Shown piece by piece: positions 24,154 to 32,977 of a DNA stretch of 64,000 bases. The notes below the pieces were generated by a model. It saw only the letters and a list, made by a program, of their open reading frames with translations, was not told where the DNA came from and ran no database searches. The stretch is from Anaerostipes hadrus ATCC 29173 = JCM 17467 (lineage in GTDB: Bacteria > Bacillota > Clostridia > Lachnospirales > Lachnospiraceae): the NCBI RefSeq assembly GCF_030296915.1, contig NZ_AP028031.1, positions 1,979,501 to 2,043,500 on the forward strand, written 5' to 3'. The number at the start of each line of letters is the position of its first letter. Within the stretch, counting starts at the first letter, position 1. Made by a program: the position numbers and the translations under genes.

Positions 24154-24190
24154 CAAAAGAAACCCTTGTGCTATGATCACACAAGGATTT
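24154..24190 (-). terminator. Terminator of the degV-family gene
   Basis: AAATCCTTGTG-tgatcatag-CACAAGGGTTT followed by CTTTTG on the minus strand, about 60 bp past the stop codon. Confidence 0.8.
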
Positions 24191-24247
24191 CATGTAAAAT
24201 TCATGTTTTGTTTACATTTCTTCGAGATGAAAAGAAGATTAATGCTA

Positions 24248-25117
24248 TTAATCATCAATCTTATGTGTCCAAGCAACCGCCAATGCACCTGCACCAATAT
24301 GACATGCAACACTTAAAGATAACGGATCTTGCTGGAATTCCATTCCTGGAAATTCTGCCATCAGTTCTTCTTTCCATTTGAGCGCTGCCTCTTCATCTTT
24401 TGTATATGCAGACTGAAGATATGCGTGTTTACCAAAATCTCCATCTGGGAAACGCTCTTCTAACTCTTTTCTTACTGCTGCGATCATCTTTTTCTTTGCC
24501 TGTTTGACACCTCTTGTCTTCGCAAATGCATCCAGCTTCTCGCCATGGATCTGTAAAACTGGTTTGATTCCAAGCACTGTACCGATGGCTGCTCCTGCTG
24601 CTGTAACACGTCCGCCTTTCTTCAGATACTTTAACGTATCTACCATGATATAGATTCCAGAATCTAATTTGTCTGCTTCTAAGATGTCTTTGATCTCTTT
24701 GGCTGACTTTCCTTCTTCCGCTAATTTGGCCGCATCTAAGACAGACTGTCTCTGTGTGACAGAAATCCTCTGGTTATCTACAACCTGAACTTTTCCATCG
24801 TAATCATCTGCTAACATTGCCGCTGTCGCACAGGAACTGCTTAATCCACTAGACATCGCGATGTGCACGATCTCATCATGGTCTTCTAATAACTTCTCCC
24901 ACAGATCCAACACATCTCCAGGTGCAGGCTGAGATGTTTTGATATCTTCATCTTCGTTTAGTTTCTGATAAAATTCATCCTGTGTTAATGTAATATCTTC
25001 AAAATATAATTCTTCGTTAATATAAAATGGCATTGGAATCACTGAGATTCCTAATTCTTTACCTTCTTTTTGAGTAATTCCGCTGTTACTATCTGTTACG
25101 ATCGCAATCTTGCCCAT
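24248..25117 (-). CDS. DegV family fatty-acid-binding protein
   Basis: 289 residues from the ATG of MGKIAIVTDSNSG (the frame can be read upstream from a TTG, without a ribosome site). DegV fold: TDSNSGITQKEGKELGI, VIPMPFYINEELYFEDITLT, a conserved TSQPAPGDVLDLWE, VHIAMSSGLSSSC and VVDNQRISVTQ. Members bind a fatty acid between two domains and serve fatty-acid kinase systems (FakB). Whether this one acts with a FakA is not shown; no fakA is near. Confidence 0.9.
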   Translation of the reverse strand: MGKIAIVTDSNSGITQKEGKELGISVIPMPFYINEELYFEDITLTQDEFYQKLNEDEDIKTSQPAPGDVLDLWEKLLEDHDEIVHIAMSSGLSSSCATAAMLADDYDGKVQVVDNQRISVTQRQSVLDAAKLAEEGKSAKEIKDILEADKLDSGIYIMVDTLKYLKKGGRVTAAGAAIGTVLGIKPVLQIHGEKLDAFAKTRGVKQAKKKMIAAVRKELEERFPDGDFGKHAYLQSAYTKDEEAALKWKEELMAEFPGMEFQQDPLSLSVACHIGAGALAVAWTHKIDD

Positions 25118-25241
25118 TCTTCTAATCCCTTTCTTTAAATTTCCTATCAATATATCTATTTTTTGCCTTTACCTCACATCATAACAGAGATTCATAGATA
25201 TCGTCAAAGGTTTTCCCCTCATATTTTGAAAAAATACATAA

Positions 25242-25793
25242 CTATTTTGTGATTTCCTGCAAAAATCTTGCAATTGGAAATCCTACAACATTGTAGTAAT
25301 CTCCTTCGATTCCTTTGATAAAGACAGCTGCTTTTCCTTGAATTCCATAAGACCCAGCCTTATCCATAGGTTCTCCAGTCTTGATATAATGATCGATCTG
25401 CTCATCACTGATCTCATAAAATGTAACTTTTGTTTCTTCATAAAATGTTTTTGTTTTTCCATCTTCGATGACGCAAACTCCTGTATACACTTCATGTGTC
25501 TGTCCACTTAACATCGTAAGCATTCTTTTTGCGTCCGCTTCGTCTGTCGGTTTCCCAAGAATCTGTCCCTGATATGCTACAACGGTATCTGCTCCCACGA
25601 TCATACTTTGTTTCTCTGACTTCTTATATATGTCTTTTGCTTTGATCGATGCTAATTCCATAACTACTTCATTTGGCGCTGTTTTTGTTGTGATCTCTTG
25701 TGCATCGCTTGGCATAACATCAAATTTCAGATCGGCAAGTTCCAGGATTTCTTTTCTTCTTGGGGAAGCAGATGCTAATATAATATGTTTCAT
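25242..25793 (-). CDS. maf: Maf-type nucleoside triphosphate pyrophosphatase
   Basis: 183 residues. Hydrolyses non-canonical or pyrimidine nucleoside triphosphates (dTTP, UTP class) and is linked to septum control in Firmicutes. Motifs: ILASASPRRKEIL at the start, MVMELASIKAKD-like VVMELASIKAKD, VGADTVVAYQGQILGKP, and MLSGQTHEVYTGVCV. Its neighbour downstream is the DegV gene; upstream the IS200/IS605 element has inserted about 50 bp before its start, possibly separating it from a former promoter. Confidence 0.95.
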   Translation of the reverse strand: MKHIILASASPRRKEILELADLKFDVMPSDAQEITTKTAPNEVVMELASIKAKDIYKKSEKQSMIVGADTVVAYQGQILGKPTDEADAKRMLTMLSGQTHEVYTGVCVIEDGKTKTFYEETKVTFYEISDEQIDHYIKTGEPMDKAGSYGIQGKAAVFIKGIEGDYYNVVGFPIARFLQEITK

Positions 25794-25840
25794 TTGTTTT
25801 ATACCTCTTATTTTACTTAAGTTATCAAATTCTCCTGTGA

Positions 25841-25954
25841 ATTACCCCTCCCATGCGGTACAGTAGTTCCTATGGAAGTGGCTTCTAACAGTCGTGACAG
25901 TTACCCATTCCTGACCAAAAGATTGGCTGTCCGTACCAATCAAGGCATATTCAC
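25841..25954 (-). ncRNA. Predicted TnpB guide RNA (omega/reRNA) region at the element's right end
   Basis: In this family the tnpB 3' end and right end are transcribed into the RNA that guides TnpB. Here the 114 bp after the tnpB stop are non-coding, conserved-looking, and can fold: GATTGGTACGGACAGCCAATC near the tnpB end and the terminal hairpin. The guide would be the flanking host sequence just beyond about 25841, that is the maf upstream region. Predicted from family knowledge only. Confidence 0.5.
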
Positions 25955-27328
25955 TTATGCCGCTATCCCTTTGACGGGAATACCTTTCAGATTCAGTTTG
26001 TGGAATCCATACACATCAGGAGCAGAAAGAAACGTATAATCTCTGGTATCTTTCCAGATATCAGGGATCGCTTTCCGCATGATATTTGCTGCTGCGTGAC
26101 AATCCGCATTTAAGATCATTCCGTTAGAGCAACGGTATAAACCACGTTTGATCCTCTTTCCAGAAAACGAAGCATCCTTATCATCGACACCATAGGTTGG
26201 GATCCTGTCATTTGCGATCAGATCCGCTTTGGAAGTATAACTTTCTTCCTGCTCTATGATTCTGATACCGGCATTCAGAGCTTTATATGTGATCATTGTC
26301 CGCAGGAGAGTGATCGGCATGGAGACAAAATTCTGGTTGTTGATCTTATTCATATTGGATCTCTGCTTCCAGAGCAGATTCACACCAAGGATCAGTGTTC
26401 CACACTGGTGTTCCATACAGAAGTCAATGATACTACGACTGATCTTGTGGCACTGATCTTTCACAAAATTGGCATAATGGAAAGAAAGGTCTCTTAACCG
26501 CTTGGAAACAGCGTGTTTCTTTTCATGACCTTTTGTGATGATGGAGACATACTTTGCTCTCTGTTTATGGAACCATTGGATCTTGGATAAGACAGCTCCG
26601 CCTTTGTATATTGCGGATGAGTAATCATCACATACGATCGCTGCGAAATTATCTGTTCCAAGATCAATGGCACATACATGAGATCCGGAAGGATCAAATG
26701 CAACATCTGGTTCTTCCAGTGTCAGACAGAGTAAAAAACGACCATAATACGGTTTGATCTTGACTTCTTTTAATACAGGATCCGAAGAAAGATTTGAAAA
26801 GTACAAGCGTTGCTTTTGCAAAGGCAGTTTTAAGGACATCCCGATATCGTCCCGATACAAGACAGCATCCTGGTTTGTGATGATCACAGTCGTCAGGTCA
26901 CTTTTCTTATAGCGAGGCATCTTAGGCTTACCCAGATACTTTTCTGGATGCTTTTTATATTCTCTTAAAGAAGCAAGCCAGTTTTTGAAATCTGTGACTG
27001 ACTGTTTGACCATCTGCTGTGCTGTCTGTCTTGGAAGTCCGGAAAAGAAATCTGCATTCTCTGTGACACGCATCATCTTTTCAAGCTGTGTATAAGAGAT
27101 CACTCTGCGGACGTGCATGTTTGGATAAGATCGTTGTAATAACGCAACTTCTTGAAAGACTTCGACTTCGTTCTCTGTCCGATGTTCTTTGTCATAACCG
27201 GTAAAGATATTCCGCACACGAAAAAGAGCTGCATTGTACAACAGCTTGGACTTTCTGCACAGATCGTCAAAATATGGATATAACAGATCATCCGAAGAAA
27301 TGATTCTTTGTGTCACACGGTATGCCAT
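25955..27328 (-). CDS. tnpB: TnpB, RNA-guided nuclease of the IS200/IS605 element
   Basis: 457 residues, intact. The RuvC nuclease core begins with the catalytic Asp in CAIDLGTDNFAAIVCDD; the last Asp is in NADCHAAANIMRK. At the usual second site a Glu is expected in a strand such as IxxEDL; here the strand is TLILGVNLLWKQRSN with no acidic residue. A nearby EQEESYTSKADL may supply it. The Cys4 zinc knuckle between the second and third motifs is also absent (TYGVDDKDASFSGKRIKRGL). This is a known TnpB subtype with a rearranged active site as I recall it. It would cut DNA next to the guide match, keeping the element in place. Confidence 0.9.
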   Translation of the reverse strand: MAYRVTQRIISSDDLLYPYFDDLCRKSKLLYNAALFRVRNIFTGYDKEHRTENEVEVFQEVALLQRSYPNMHVRRVISYTQLEKMMRVTENADFFSGLPRQTAQQMVKQSVTDFKNWLASLREYKKHPEKYLGKPKMPRYKKSDLTTVIITNQDAVLYRDDIGMSLKLPLQKQRLYFSNLSSDPVLKEVKIKPYYGRFLLCLTLEEPDVAFDPSGSHVCAIDLGTDNFAAIVCDDYSSAIYKGGAVLSKIQWFHKQRAKYVSIITKGHEKKHAVSKRLRDLSFHYANFVKDQCHKISRSIIDFCMEHQCGTLILGVNLLWKQRSNMNKINNQNFVSMPITLLRTMITYKALNAGIRIIEQEESYTSKADLIANDRIPTYGVDDKDASFSGKRIKRGLYRCSNGMILNADCHAAANIMRKAIPDIWKDTRDYTFLSAPDVYGFHKLNLKGIPVKGIAA

Positions 27329-27418
27329 ATGGTTGTCTCCTTTCTGATATGTTGAAAATATCGTACTTTTATAGTATAATTATACCAAACATATGTTTAG
27401 ATGTAAAGGAGATACATC

Positions 27419-27841
27419 ATGCGAAAGAAAGATAATACAGATTATTATATAAACCGGCATAGTTGCTTTTTATTGCAATACCATATCGTGTTTGTTACAA
27501 AATACAGACATCCCGTCTTAACAGGCAAAGTAAAAGATGTTGTTTATGAACGTATCCACTATGTAGCAGATCAAAGAGGGTTTCACATCCTAGAGATCAA
27601 TGGCGAATCGGATCATGTCCATATCCTGATGGAAGCTGATACAACAACTTCACCGGCGGAACTTGCAAATGTTTTAAAAACACAAACAGCACGAAAAGCA
27701 CGAAAGTTGTATGGCGAAACCATTTTAAAAAAATATTACTGGAAACCTTATTTTTGGTCGGATAGTTATTTTATTTCATCTGTTAGTGAAAACAGTCTGC
27801 ACACAATAAAACAGTATATTCAGAATCAGAGGAAACGATAA
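27419..27841 (+). CDS. tnpA: TnpA, Y1 transposase of IS200/IS605
   Basis: 140 residues, intact. HUH-family single-strand transposase: the HUH motif is SDHVHIL, the opening strand reads CFLLQYHIVFVTKYRHPV, and the catalytic Tyr is in SLHTIKQYIQNQ at the C-terminus; KKYYWKPYFWSDSYFISSV is the usual core block. It nicks and joins the hairpin ends. An AAAGGAGATACATC site precedes the ATG. Both genes being intact suggests a recent or active insertion. Confidence 0.95.
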   Translation: MRKKDNTDYYINRHSCFLLQYHIVFVTKYRHPVLTGKVKDVVYERIHYVADQRGFHILEINGESDHVHILMEADTTTSPAELANVLKTQTARKARKLYGETILKKYYWKPYFWSDSYFISSVSENSLHTIKQYIQNQRKR

Positions 27842-27916
27842 TGTGTCCGTCAGGACGCATTCACCCACGCCCATATTAAAATATGGACGTGGTACTCTGC
27901 TTAGATTTTATAGAAC

Positions 27917-27962
27917 AAAAAAGCAGCTTTTCATACACTTTCGCATACAAAAAGCTGTTTTG
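27917..27962 (-). terminator. Terminator of pnp
   Basis: AACAGCTTTTTGTATGC and GTATGAAAAGCTGCTT form a long stem around GAAAGT... with TTTTTTG after it on the minus strand, about 10 bp past the pnp stop. The IS element lies just beyond it. Confidence 0.85.
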
Positions 27963-27972
27963 TCATTCTTAA

Positions 27973-30063
27973 TTAATCTTCAATCTTTTCTTCTAATTTC
28001 AGATTGATTCTTCCCATCTTGTCGATCTCTAATACTTTGACAGCTACTTTGTCTCCGATATTCACGACATCTTCTACTTTCTCAACTCTTTCATTAGAAA
28101 GTTTTGAAATGTGGATCATTCCGTCTTTGTTTGGAGAAAGCTGTACAAATGCACCGAAGTTCATGATCCTTACAACTTCACCTTCGTAAATATCTCCAAC
28201 ATTCAATGGTTCTACGATGGATTTGATGATGCTGATCGCTTTATCGATCATTGCCTGATCTTCGCTTAAGATATCAATACGTCCACTTTCGTCAATATCG
28301 ATCTTAACACCTGTTTCATCAATGATTCCATTGATCGTTTTACCCTGTTTACCGATAACTTCTGAAATCTTCTCAGGATCGATCGTATACTGAGAGATCT
28401 TTGGAGCAAATTCTCCGACGTGGTCTCTTGCAGCTGGGATCACTGGATTCATAACATCATGAAGGATATGTGTTCTTGCTTCTTTTGTTCTTGCAATCGC
28501 TTCTCGGATGATCTGTTCTGTCAATCCATGAATCTTGATATCCATCTGGATCGCTGTGATACCTTTGTCTGTACCTGCTACTTTAAAGTCCATATCTCCA
28601 AAGAAGTCTTCTAGTCCCTGAATATCTGTTAAGATGATGTAATCGTCATCTCCTTCTCCTGTTACAAGTCCAACAGAGATACCTGCAACTGGAGCTTTCA
28701 CTGGAACACCTGCTGCCATTAATGACAGAGATGAAGCACAGATACTTCCCTGAGATGTAGATCCATTAGATTCCATGATCTCTGATACTGTACGGATCGC
28801 ATATGGGAATTCTTCTTCACTTGGTAATACTGGAACTAACGCACGCTCTGCTAATGCACCATGTCCGATCTCACGACGTCCTGGTCCTCTGCTTGGTCTT
28901 GTTTCTCCTACAGAGTAAGAAGGGAAGTTATAGTGATGCATATAACGTTTTGTTGTTTCTGTTACATCGATTCCATCAAGACGCTGTGCTTCAGATAATG
29001 ATCCAAGTGTTGTCACTGTCATAACCTGAGTCTGTCCTCTCTGGAATAATGCAGATCCGTGAACTCTTGGCAGGCAGTCAACTTCTGCGTGAAGTGGACG
29101 GATCTGTTTGATATCACGACCATCTGGACGTTTGTGATCTTTTAAGATCATCTTACGGACAGTCTTCTTCTGGAATGCATAAACAGCTTCACCGATCTGT
29201 GCTAACCATTCTTCATTCTCAGCATATCTTTCTTCTAATTTTTCTTCGATCGCACGGATATTTGCTTCTCTTGTCTGTTTGTCATCTGTAAATACAGCTT
29301 CTTCCATTGCTTCTGGAGTAATGAAAGCTACCATATCATCATACATCTCTGGATCTACGATATGATGCTCGTAGTCATGTTTTTCTTTTCCACATTCAGC
29401 TACAATTGTATCAATAAATTTGATGATCTCCTGATTCACTTCGTGAGCTTTGAAGATTGCTTCTAACATCACATCTTCTGGTACTTCATTCGCACCAGCT
29501 TCGATCATGATAACTTTTTCTCTTGTAGATGCAACAGTTAATGCAAGATCAGAAACTTCTTTCTGTGCAGAAGTTGGGTTGATCACGAATTCTCCATCGA
29601 TCAGTCCTACCATTGTAGATGCTGTAGGCCCGTCAAATGGGATATCTGAAATTGCTGTTGCGATTGCAGAACCAAGCATTGCTGTAAGTTCTGGGCTGCA
29701 ATCTGGATCTACAGACATAACTAAGTTGTTTAATGCAACGTCATTTCTGTAGTCTTTTGGAAACAGTGGTCTCATTGGGCGATCAATCACACGGTCTGTA
29801 AGAATTGCATTCTCAGAAGGTTTTCCTTCTCTCTTTAAATATCCACCTGGGATCTTACCTACTGCATATAATTTCTCTTCATATTCTACACTTAATGGGA
29901 AGAAATCAATTCCATCTCTTGGCTTTTCAGATGCTGTTGCTGTAGATAATACAACAGTATCACCGTAGTGCATAAATGCTGCACCGTTTGCCTGTGCTGC
30001 AACACGTCCAACTTCTACCATCAGTGTACGTCCTGCAAGTTCCATACTAAACTGTTTTGTCAT
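27973..30063 (-). CDS. pnp: Polyribonucleotide nucleotidyltransferase (PNPase)
   Basis: 696 residues, full length. Phosphorolytic 3'-5' RNA exonuclease of the degradosome. Two RNase PH domains (first with HYGDTVVLSTATAS, second with RPDGRDIKQIRPLHAEV and GSTSQGSICASSLSLMAAGVP), then a KH domain (ISEVIGKQGKTINGI) and an S1 domain (GDIYEGEVVRIMNFGAFVQLSPNKDGMIHIS). It follows rpsO, the common bacterial pair, with a 250-bp gap that holds the rpsO terminator and a long leader hairpin. The leader suggests control by RNA processing. Confidence 0.98.
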   Translation of the reverse strand: MTKQFSMELAGRTLMVEVGRVAAQANGAAFMHYGDTVVLSTATASEKPRDGIDFFPLSVEYEEKLYAVGKIPGGYLKREGKPSENAILTDRVIDRPMRPLFPKDYRNDVALNNLVMSVDPDCSPELTAMLGSAIATAISDIPFDGPTASTMVGLIDGEFVINPTSAQKEVSDLALTVASTREKVIMIEAGANEVPEDVMLEAIFKAHEVNQEIIKFIDTIVAECGKEKHDYEHHIVDPEMYDDMVAFITPEAMEEAVFTDDKQTREANIRAIEEKLEERYAENEEWLAQIGEAVYAFQKKTVRKMILKDHKRPDGRDIKQIRPLHAEVDCLPRVHGSALFQRGQTQVMTVTTLGSLSEAQRLDGIDVTETTKRYMHHYNFPSYSVGETRPSRGPGRREIGHGALAERALVPVLPSEEEFPYAIRTVSEIMESNGSTSQGSICASSLSLMAAGVPVKAPVAGISVGLVTGEGDDDYIILTDIQGLEDFFGDMDFKVAGTDKGITAIQMDIKIHGLTEQIIREAIARTKEARTHILHDVMNPVIPAARDHVGEFAPKISQYTIDPEKISEVIGKQGKTINGIIDETGVKIDIDESGRIDILSEDQAMIDKAISIIKSIVEPLNVGDIYEGEVVRIMNFGAFVQLSPNKDGMIHISKLSNERVEKVEDVVNIGDKVAVKVLEIDKMGRINLKLEEKIED

Positions 30064-30090
30064 AGTTCGTCTCCTTTATATTTTTTGTCT

Positions 30091-30174
30091 TAAGGCGCCG
30101 AAACAACTGAAAAACCGACTACTTGTCTTCCTTCATGTTGTAATAAGCTTTTCAGCAGTCTCGGAAAACGCCTC
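30091..30174 (-). promoter_or_regulatory. Long hairpin in the pnp leader
   Basis: On the minus strand GAGGCG...CCGAGAC-TG-CTGAAAA pairs with TTTTCAG-TT-GTTTCGG...CGCCTT, about 20 pairs with small bulges, ending 30 bp before the pnp start. PNPase often controls its own mRNA through a ribonuclease-processed leader hairpin; by that parallel this may be the same device. The structure is seen; the function is inferred. Confidence 0.55.
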
Positions 30175-30261
30175 AGTAACTTAGTTAGTATAGCATGGTT
30201 TGTTTAAAAAAACCAGATGATTTTTATTTTATTGGCGATTTCATCGAAATTTCCTATGCAA

Positions 30262-30296
30262 TAAAAAACTGCCGCATGACATTCCATGCGGCAGTT
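30262..30296 (-). terminator. Terminator of rpsO
   Basis: AAACTGCCGCATG-GAATGT-CATGCGGCAGTTT with TTTTAT after it on the minus strand: a strong GC-rich stem about 20 bp past the rpsO stop. Confidence 0.93.
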
Positions 30297-30317
30297 TCAA
30301 TATCTTCATTGATAAGA

Positions 30318-30584
30318 TTATTTTCTTAATCCTAATTTTTCGATTAATGAACGATATCTTTCAACATCTTTGCTCTTTAAGTAAGCTAATAAGTTACGTC
30401 TCTTACCAACCATCTTAAGAAGTCCTCTTCTTGAATGATGATCTTTTGGATGCTGATTGAAGTGATCCTGAAGTTCGTTGATTCTAGCTGTTAAGATTGC
30501 TACCTGAACCTCTGGTGAACCTGTATCTTTTGCGTCTTTACCGTATTTAGCTACGATTTCTGCTTTCTTTTCTGATGAAATCAT
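30318..30584 (-). CDS. rpsO: 30S ribosomal protein S15
   Basis: 88 residues, the standard length. Binds 16S rRNA in the small-subunit platform. Full family pattern: [41 protein letters not shown] and [27 protein letters not shown] precedes the ATG. Its leader holds a stem-loop that may bind S15 itself, and its own terminator separates it from pnp. Confidence 0.98.
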   Translation of the reverse strand: MISSEKKAEIVAKYGKDAKDTGSPEVQVAILTARINELQDHFNQHPKDHHSRRGLLKMVGKRRNLLAYLKSKDVERYRSLIEKLGLRK

Positions 30585-30614
30585 TGTGTTTTCCTCCTTA
30601 AAATTCTTATATCG

Positions 30615-30658
30615 CCTGATACCAGGAAAGGGTTGGAGTGCCCAAATCTGAGTATCGG
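30615..30658 (-). promoter_or_regulatory. Putative S15-autoregulatory leader hairpin
   Basis: On the minus strand CCGATAC-TCAG...CTGG-TATCAGG forms a stem with one bulged A, and a smaller GGG/CCC stem lies inside. It ends about 30 bp before the rpsO start. rpsO leaders in several phyla fold to bind S15; this match is by structure and position only. Confidence 0.5.
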
Positions 30659-30712
30659 TTTCACTAACTTTTATAGAATATCATAGGTTTCTATGATTTG
30701 TAAAGAACTTTT

Positions 30713-31525
30713 TTATTTTTCTTTCTTTTTTCCTAATTGATGGTTTTTCTTTGCTGCTGCAGTCACAGCTTCGATCACTGCACTTCTCATTCCTTTTTTC
30801 TCAAGAACGTTAACCGCTTCGATTGTTGTTCCTGCTGGAGAACATACAGCATCTTTTAATTCTCCTGGATGCTGTCCTGTCTCAAGAACCATCTTTGCAC
30901 TTCCTAGCAATGTCTGTGCAGCGAATGTATATGCCTGCTTTCTTGGCAGTCCCTGTGCAACTGCTGCATCCGCCATTGCCTCAATAAACATATAAACATA
31001 AGCTGGACCACTTCCACTGACTCCAACAACGGCATCCATTAGATTCTCTGTGATCTTTTCCGCTTTTCCAAAACTTTCAAAAATCTTATGTACCAGGTCA
31101 AACTCTTCTTCCGTTACATATTCATTACAGCATAGTCCTGACATTCCTTCTCCTACCAGAGCTGGCGTATTTGGCATCACACGTACGATCTTAACTTCTT
31201 TTCCAAATTGACGCTCTGCTGCTTCCATAGAAACACCTGCTGCAATCGTTACAATGATCTGTTCTGAGCTTACTTCATCTCTGATCTCTTTGATCACAGC
31301 TGGGTATACCTGTGGCTTTACAGATAACACCAAAATATCTGATTGTTTTGCCACTTCTTTGTTGTCTGTTGTTGTAATGATTCCAAATTCATCTTTTAGT
31401 TTCGCTGTTTTTTCTTCTCGTGGATTGGATACGATCAATTCCTGTGGACTTACGACTTTCTGTGTCAAAATTCCAGTGATCATTGCTTGTGCCATATTTC
31501 CACATCCGATAAATCCAAGTTTCAT
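30713..31525 (-). CDS. proC: Pyrroline-5-carboxylate reductase
   Basis: 270 residues. Last step of proline synthesis, NADPH-dependent. N-terminal nucleotide fold MKLGFIGCGNMAQAMITGIL, RVMPNTPALVGEGMSGL, GVSGSGPAYVYMFIEAMADAAV and the closing QHPGELKDAVCSPAGTTIEAVNVLE are all ProC blocks. It follows the rluD-type gene by 24 bp. Confidence 0.97.
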   Translation of the reverse strand: MKLGFIGCGNMAQAMITGILTQKVVSPQELIVSNPREEKTAKLKDEFGIITTTDNKEVAKQSDILVLSVKPQVYPAVIKEIRDEVSSEQIIVTIAAGVSMEAAERQFGKEVKIVRVMPNTPALVGEGMSGLCCNEYVTEEEFDLVHKIFESFGKAEKITENLMDAVVGVSGSGPAYVYMFIEAMADAAVAQGLPRKQAYTFAAQTLLGSAKMVLETGQHPGELKDAVCSPAGTTIEAVNVLEKKGMRSAVIEAVTAAAKKNHQLGKKKEK

Positions 31526-31549
31526 TCCGTTTTTCCTCCTATGATTGTT

Positions 31550-32467
31550 CTAATTATCCAGCTTGTTCAGTAATTTTTCAAAATACTCTGGCAAAGGCAC
31601 TTCAAACTCCATATATTCTCCAGTTCTTGGATGTACGAATCCAAGGACCTTCGCATGAAGGCACTGCCCTTCCAGTGTATACTTTGACTTCTTTGGTCCA
31701 TAGACATCATCTCCTAGCAATGGATGCTTGATCGATGCCATATGCACACGGATCTGATGGGTCCTTCCTGTCTCTAATTGACATTCGATATAAGTAAAAC
31801 CTTTCTTTAGACGTTTTAATACCTTATAATGCGTCACTGCATGTTTTCCATCCATGACGATTCCCATCTTCTTGCGGTCTTTTAAGCTTCTTCCGATCGG
31901 TGCATTGACTGTTCCTTCTTCTTCCTTGATATTTCCATAAACGATCGCATGATATTTTCTTGTGATCGAATGATCATACAACTGCTTGGCAATACTTTGG
32001 TGTGCCATATCGTTCTTACAGACGATCAGGATCCCTGTTGTGTCTTTATCAATACGATGCACGATTCCAGGCCTTAACACTCCGTTAATTCCTGACAGAT
32101 CATCCTTACAATGTGCCATCAATCCATTGACCAACGTACCACTGTAATGTCCTGCTGCCGGATGCACTACCATGCCTTTGGGCTTATTGATCAAAATAAC
32201 ATCCTGATCTTCATAGACAATATCAAGATTCATCTCCTCTGGCAAAATCTCAAGTTCTGTCGGTTCTGGAACCTGTAAGGTGATCACATCTCCTTCTTTA
32301 CATTTTTTATTGCCTTTGGAAGTCTTGCCATTTAATGCTGCACGTTCTTCCTTACACAATTTATTGATATAACTTCTCGTAAGATCGCTGCACTGCTCCG
32401 AAAGCACCACATCCAGACGCTTGCCTGCCATTTCACTTGTCACTTTAATTTCTATTGTCTCGTCCAT
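31550..32467 (-). CDS. RluA/RluD-family 23S rRNA pseudouridine synthase
   Basis: 305 residues from the ATG with AGGAAAGG upstream; the longer frame MIFLIGKEN would cover that site. Domains: N-terminal S4 RNA-binding (AGKRLDVVLSEQCSDLTRSYIN), then the catalytic domain with the Asp in RIDKDTTGILIVCKND, HPAAGHYSGTLVNGLM and ETGRTHQIRVHMA. It overlaps the 3' end of lspA by 23 bp. Its paralogue specificity (RluD-like) is inferred from gene order. Confidence 0.95.
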   Translation of the reverse strand: MDETIEIKVTSEMAGKRLDVVLSEQCSDLTRSYINKLCKEERAALNGKTSKGNKKCKEGDVITLQVPEPTELEILPEEMNLDIVYEDQDVILINKPKGMVVHPAAGHYSGTLVNGLMAHCKDDLSGINGVLRPGIVHRIDKDTTGILIVCKNDMAHQSIAKQLYDHSITRKYHAIVYGNIKEEEGTVNAPIGRSLKDRKKMGIVMDGKHAVTHYKVLKRLKKGFTYIECQLETGRTHQIRVHMASIKHPLLGDDVYGPKKSKYTLEGQCLHAKVLGFVHPRTGEYMEFEVPLPEYFEKLLNKLDN

Positions 32468-32960
32468 GTTTTCCTTTCCTATTAAGAAAATCAAGATCTT
32501 CTTCCTTATAGAAAAATAAGATCAAGATCAAAAGTAATATCATTGTTACGGTCACATAAATATCTGCAACATTAAAGACTGGAAAATCAATCCATTTAAA
32601 ATAAAAGAAATCAACCACATATCCCCTGAATACTCTGTCAATCAGATTTCCAAACGCTCCTGCCATGATCAATGCATAACTGATACGAAGTGGTATATAT
32701 TTCTTCGTCTGTGGTATTCTCCGATAGATCCATGTTAAGATCACTGCAGCAGCTACTGTGATCAATACAAAGAAAATCTGATGATCCTGAAGGATTCCAA
32801 AAGCCGCCCCTCGATTCTCCAGATAAGAAAGTTCAAATACATTGGGGATCACAGCGATCCCTTCTGTACCTCGAAGTGCAGATAATGCCCAGACTTTACT
32901 TAACTGATCGATCAAGATCAGCCCTATGATATATATATAAATACGAATCTGTTTCTTCAT
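32445..32960 (-). CDS. lspA: Lipoprotein signal peptidase (signal peptidase II)
   Basis: 171 residues, four transmembrane helices. Cleaves the signal peptide of diacylglyceryl-prolipoproteins at the membrane. The two catalytic aspartates are in AGAFGNLIDRVFRGYVVDFF and FNVADIYVTV. ELSYLENRGAAFGI is the family's N-terminal block. Followed with overlap by the pseudouridine synthase, as in many Firmicutes. Confidence 0.97.
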   Translation of the reverse strand: MKKQIRIYIYIIGLILIDQLSKVWALSALRGTEGIAVIPNVFELSYLENRGAAFGILQDHQIFFVLITVAAAVILTWIYRRIPQTKKYIPLRISYALIMAGAFGNLIDRVFRGYVVDFFYFKWIDFPVFNVADIYVTVTMILLLILILFFYKEEDLDFLNRKGKHGRDNRN

Positions 32961-32977
32961 GTCTCGTCCTTAAAAAC

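Larger units (their letters stand above)
25841..27900. mobile_element. IS200/IS605-family element with divergent tnpA and tnpB
   Basis: tnpA (plus) and tnpB (minus) are divergent around a 90-bp gap. Behind tnpB is an imperfect hairpin, CCCCTCCCAT (25845-25854) with ATGGAAGTGG (25872-25881). Behind tnpA is a strong hairpin, CCACGCCCATATT with AATATGGACGTGG (27865-27892). Such subterminal hairpins mark the ends in this family, which moves as single-stranded DNA and makes no target duplication. Exact ends are estimated. The element lies between maf and the pnp terminator. Confidence 0.85.
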
